Positions 63,067-64,000 of a stretch of 64,000 nucleotides of DNA are shown piece after piece. How positions within the stretch are numbered: the stretch's first letter is position 1; every line of letters begins with the position of its first letter. The translations under genes and the position numbers were made by a program. Source of the DNA: HK1 sp965220535 (GTDB taxonomy: Bacteria; Pseudomonadota; Gammaproteobacteria; HK1); contig OZ244833.1 of the NCBI GenBank assembly GCA_965220535.1, positions 3,162,001-3,226,000 of the forward strand. Reading direction: 5' to 3'. The notes under the pieces were generated by a model. The model worked only from the letters and a program-made list of their open reading frames with translations. It was not told the DNA's origin and did not search any database.

Positions 63067-64000
63067 TCATCCGTCCACGGACGAAGACGGGTCGTCGTCT
63101 GTCGGGGCGTCCTCGCCCGCCGTGCGAGAATCGTCGGCGCCCGAAGAGGAGTCGCCCGAAGAGGAGTCGCCCGAGGAAGAGTCGCCCGAAGAAGAATCGC
63201 CCGAGGAAGAATCGCCCGAGGAAGAGTCGCCCGAAGAGGAGTCGTCCGAGGAAGAGTCGTCCGAAGAGGAGTCGTCCGAGGAGGAGTCGCCCGAAGAGGA
63301 GTCGCCCGAAGAGGAGTCGCCCGAGGAAGAGTCGCCCGAAGAAGAATCGCCCGAAGAGGAGTCGCCCGAAGAGGAGTCGTCCGAGGAAGAGTCGCCCGAA
63401 GAGGAGTCGCCCGAGGAAGAGTCGTCCGAAGAAGAGTCGCCCGCAGAGGAGTCGCCCGAAGAAGAGTCGTCCGAAGAGGGGTCGCCCGAGGAAGAGTCGT
63501 CCGAAGAGGAGTCGTCCGAGGAAGAGTCGTCCGAAGAAGAGTCGTCCGAGGAAGAGTCGTCCGAAGAGGAGTCGCCCGAAGAAGAGTCGCCCGAAGAGGA
63601 GTCGTCCATCGACAGCGCTTCGGAGATGCGGCCGAGATCGTCGATCTTGGCGTTCAGACGCCTAGATACATCCGCGGCGAGGGCCTCGTCTTCGTCCAAG
63701 TCTTCGTCGAGCAAGGATCGATAGCTTGCGCGAGCGGCATCGTGGTCTCCGCTCAGTCTTTGCGCATCCCCTCGCAGCTCGATGACGATGCTTCGAAAAT
63801 GCTCGGAGCCGATGGTATCGAGGGTCGCCAACGCCGCGGGAAAATCATCGGCATCGATCTGCAGGCGGGCCATCTGAATCCGGGCGATGGTATCGACCTC
63901 CGGCAAAACCGTGCGATCGATCGCCCTTTGCAGATGCGTTCGCGCTTGTTCGATATCGTCGTCGCGGGCCGCGGCCTTGGCCGCCAGCAGCGAGGCCAGG
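63067..64000 (-). CDS. yfgM: YfgM-type TPR protein with a Ser/Asp repeat tail (5' end outside window)
   Basis: The visible 310 codons start inside the gene. The first 130 residues match the end of YfgM (IARIQMARLQIDADDFPAAL, then ALATLDTIGSEHF and IELRGDAQRLSGDHDAARAS), a periplasmic TPR protein anchored in the inner membrane that works with SecYEG and chaperones. E. coli YfgM ends soon after this point. Here the chain continues into about 155 residues of Ser-Ser-Ser-Gly/Asp-Asp pentapeptides, encoded by a 31-copy 15-bp repeat, and closes with SSSVDG. The tail would be extremely acidic and disordered. bamB follows 31 bases later. Confidence 0.9.
   Translation of the reverse strand, partial: LASLLAAKAAARDDDIEQARTHLQRAIDRTVLPEVDTIARIQMARLQIDADDFPAALATLDTIGSEHFRSIVIELRGDAQRLSGDHDAARASYRSLLDEDLDEDEALAADVSRRLNAKIDDLGRISEALSMDDSSSGDSSSGDSSSDDSSSDDSSSDDSSSDDSSSDDSSSGDPSSDDSSSGDSSAGDSSSDDSSSGDSSSGDSSSDDSSSGDSSSGDSSSGDSSSGDSSSGDSSSGDSSSDDSSSDDSSSDDSSSGDSSSGDSSSGDSSSGDSSSGDSSSGDSSSGADDSRTAGEDAPTDDDPSSSVDG
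63136..63600. repeat. 15-bp minisatellite, 31 copies, inside the yfgM-type gene
   Basis: Consensus GTCGCCCGAAGAGGA on the forward strand, with the variants GTCGTCC and GAAGAA, repeated in perfect 15-base register. On the coding strand it reads TCCTCTTCGGGCGAC (Ser-Ser-Ser-Gly-Asp). The copies differ mainly at two third-codon positions and at one Gly/Asp codon, so they are not all recent duplicates. Confidence 0.98.

Noticed and set aside
63136..63600. Possible CRISPR array
   Set aside because: The units are contiguous 15-mers without spacers and lie inside a reading frame.
63122..63724. 200-codon forward frame of Glu-Glu-Glu-Ser-Pro repeats
   Set aside because: It is the complement of the 15-bp minisatellite in the yfgM-type gene. 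A 15-bp repeat stays open in any frame that lacks a stop in one unit, so openness is not evidence of coding.

Overview
The window is a high-GC bacterial chromosome segment whose gene content and order are those of a gammaproteobacterium outside the Enterobacterales. Supporting evidence is the ftsZ-lpxC-secA-argJ run, the divergent rluD/bamD pair, sucCD, purM-purN opposite DUF2066-hda, ilvBH-pssA, the mutL-miaA-hfq-hflX-hflK-hflC-DUF2065-hisZ-purA run and the yfgM-bamB-der run, together with lpxC and three BAM lipoproteins, which imply an LPS outer membrane. I cannot name the species. I saw no rRNA or tRNA gene and no CRISPR array.

Layout. 1-9158: end of ftsZ, lpxC, a reverse-strand dciA-type gene, secA, argJ and a Nudix-ThiE fusion. 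9159-10877: a decayed IS3-family insertion sequence with frameshifted transposase remnants. 10878-16271: ketopantoate-reductase-like and pentenoate-hydratase-like genes, a three-domain glutaredoxin/A-type/rhodanese protein, an HtrA-type protein that has lost its catalytic triad, and a flavin reductase. 16592-22813: rluD, bamD, sucC-sucD, a divergent pilin-like gene and suhB. 23061-30996: trmJ, purM-purN, DUF2066, hda, wrbA and proS. 31756-49050: two long forward runs, ilvB-ilvH-pssA-UDG-exonuclease-rlmD-mutL-miaA-hfq-hflX, then hflK-hflC-DUF2065-hisZ-purA, many joined by 4-base stop/start overlaps. 49051-50555: 1.5 kb without a recognisable gene but with small frames, clean ribosome binding sites and hairpins. 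50556-60024: a glycine-zipper lipoprotein, a TPR-sulfotransferase, a 1674-residue NAD-glutamate dehydrogenase and bamC. 60169-64000: der, bamB and a yfgM-type gene running off the end.

The genes are mostly housekeeping: envelope biogenesis (LpxC, SecA, BamB/C/D, YfgM, PssA), purine, branched-chain amino acid, arginine and histidine synthesis, replication control and repair (Hda, DciA, MutL, type-4 UDG), and RNA modification, ribosome assembly and RNA-based regulation (RluD, TrmJ, RlmD, MiaA, Hfq, HflX, Der).

The feature that stands out is pervasive short tandem duplication. Units of 11-27 bp occur two to four times in many gaps, and units of 12 or 15 bp recur in frame inside proteins. The extreme case is 31 copies of a 15-bp unit that give the YfgM-type protein a Ser/Asp tail of about 155 residues. 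Many conserved enzymes also carry hydrophilic inserts or tails absent from their usual relatives. Together with long, gene-poor gaps and the rotted IS element, this suggests a genome tolerant of slippage-type expansion and slow to lose non-coding DNA.
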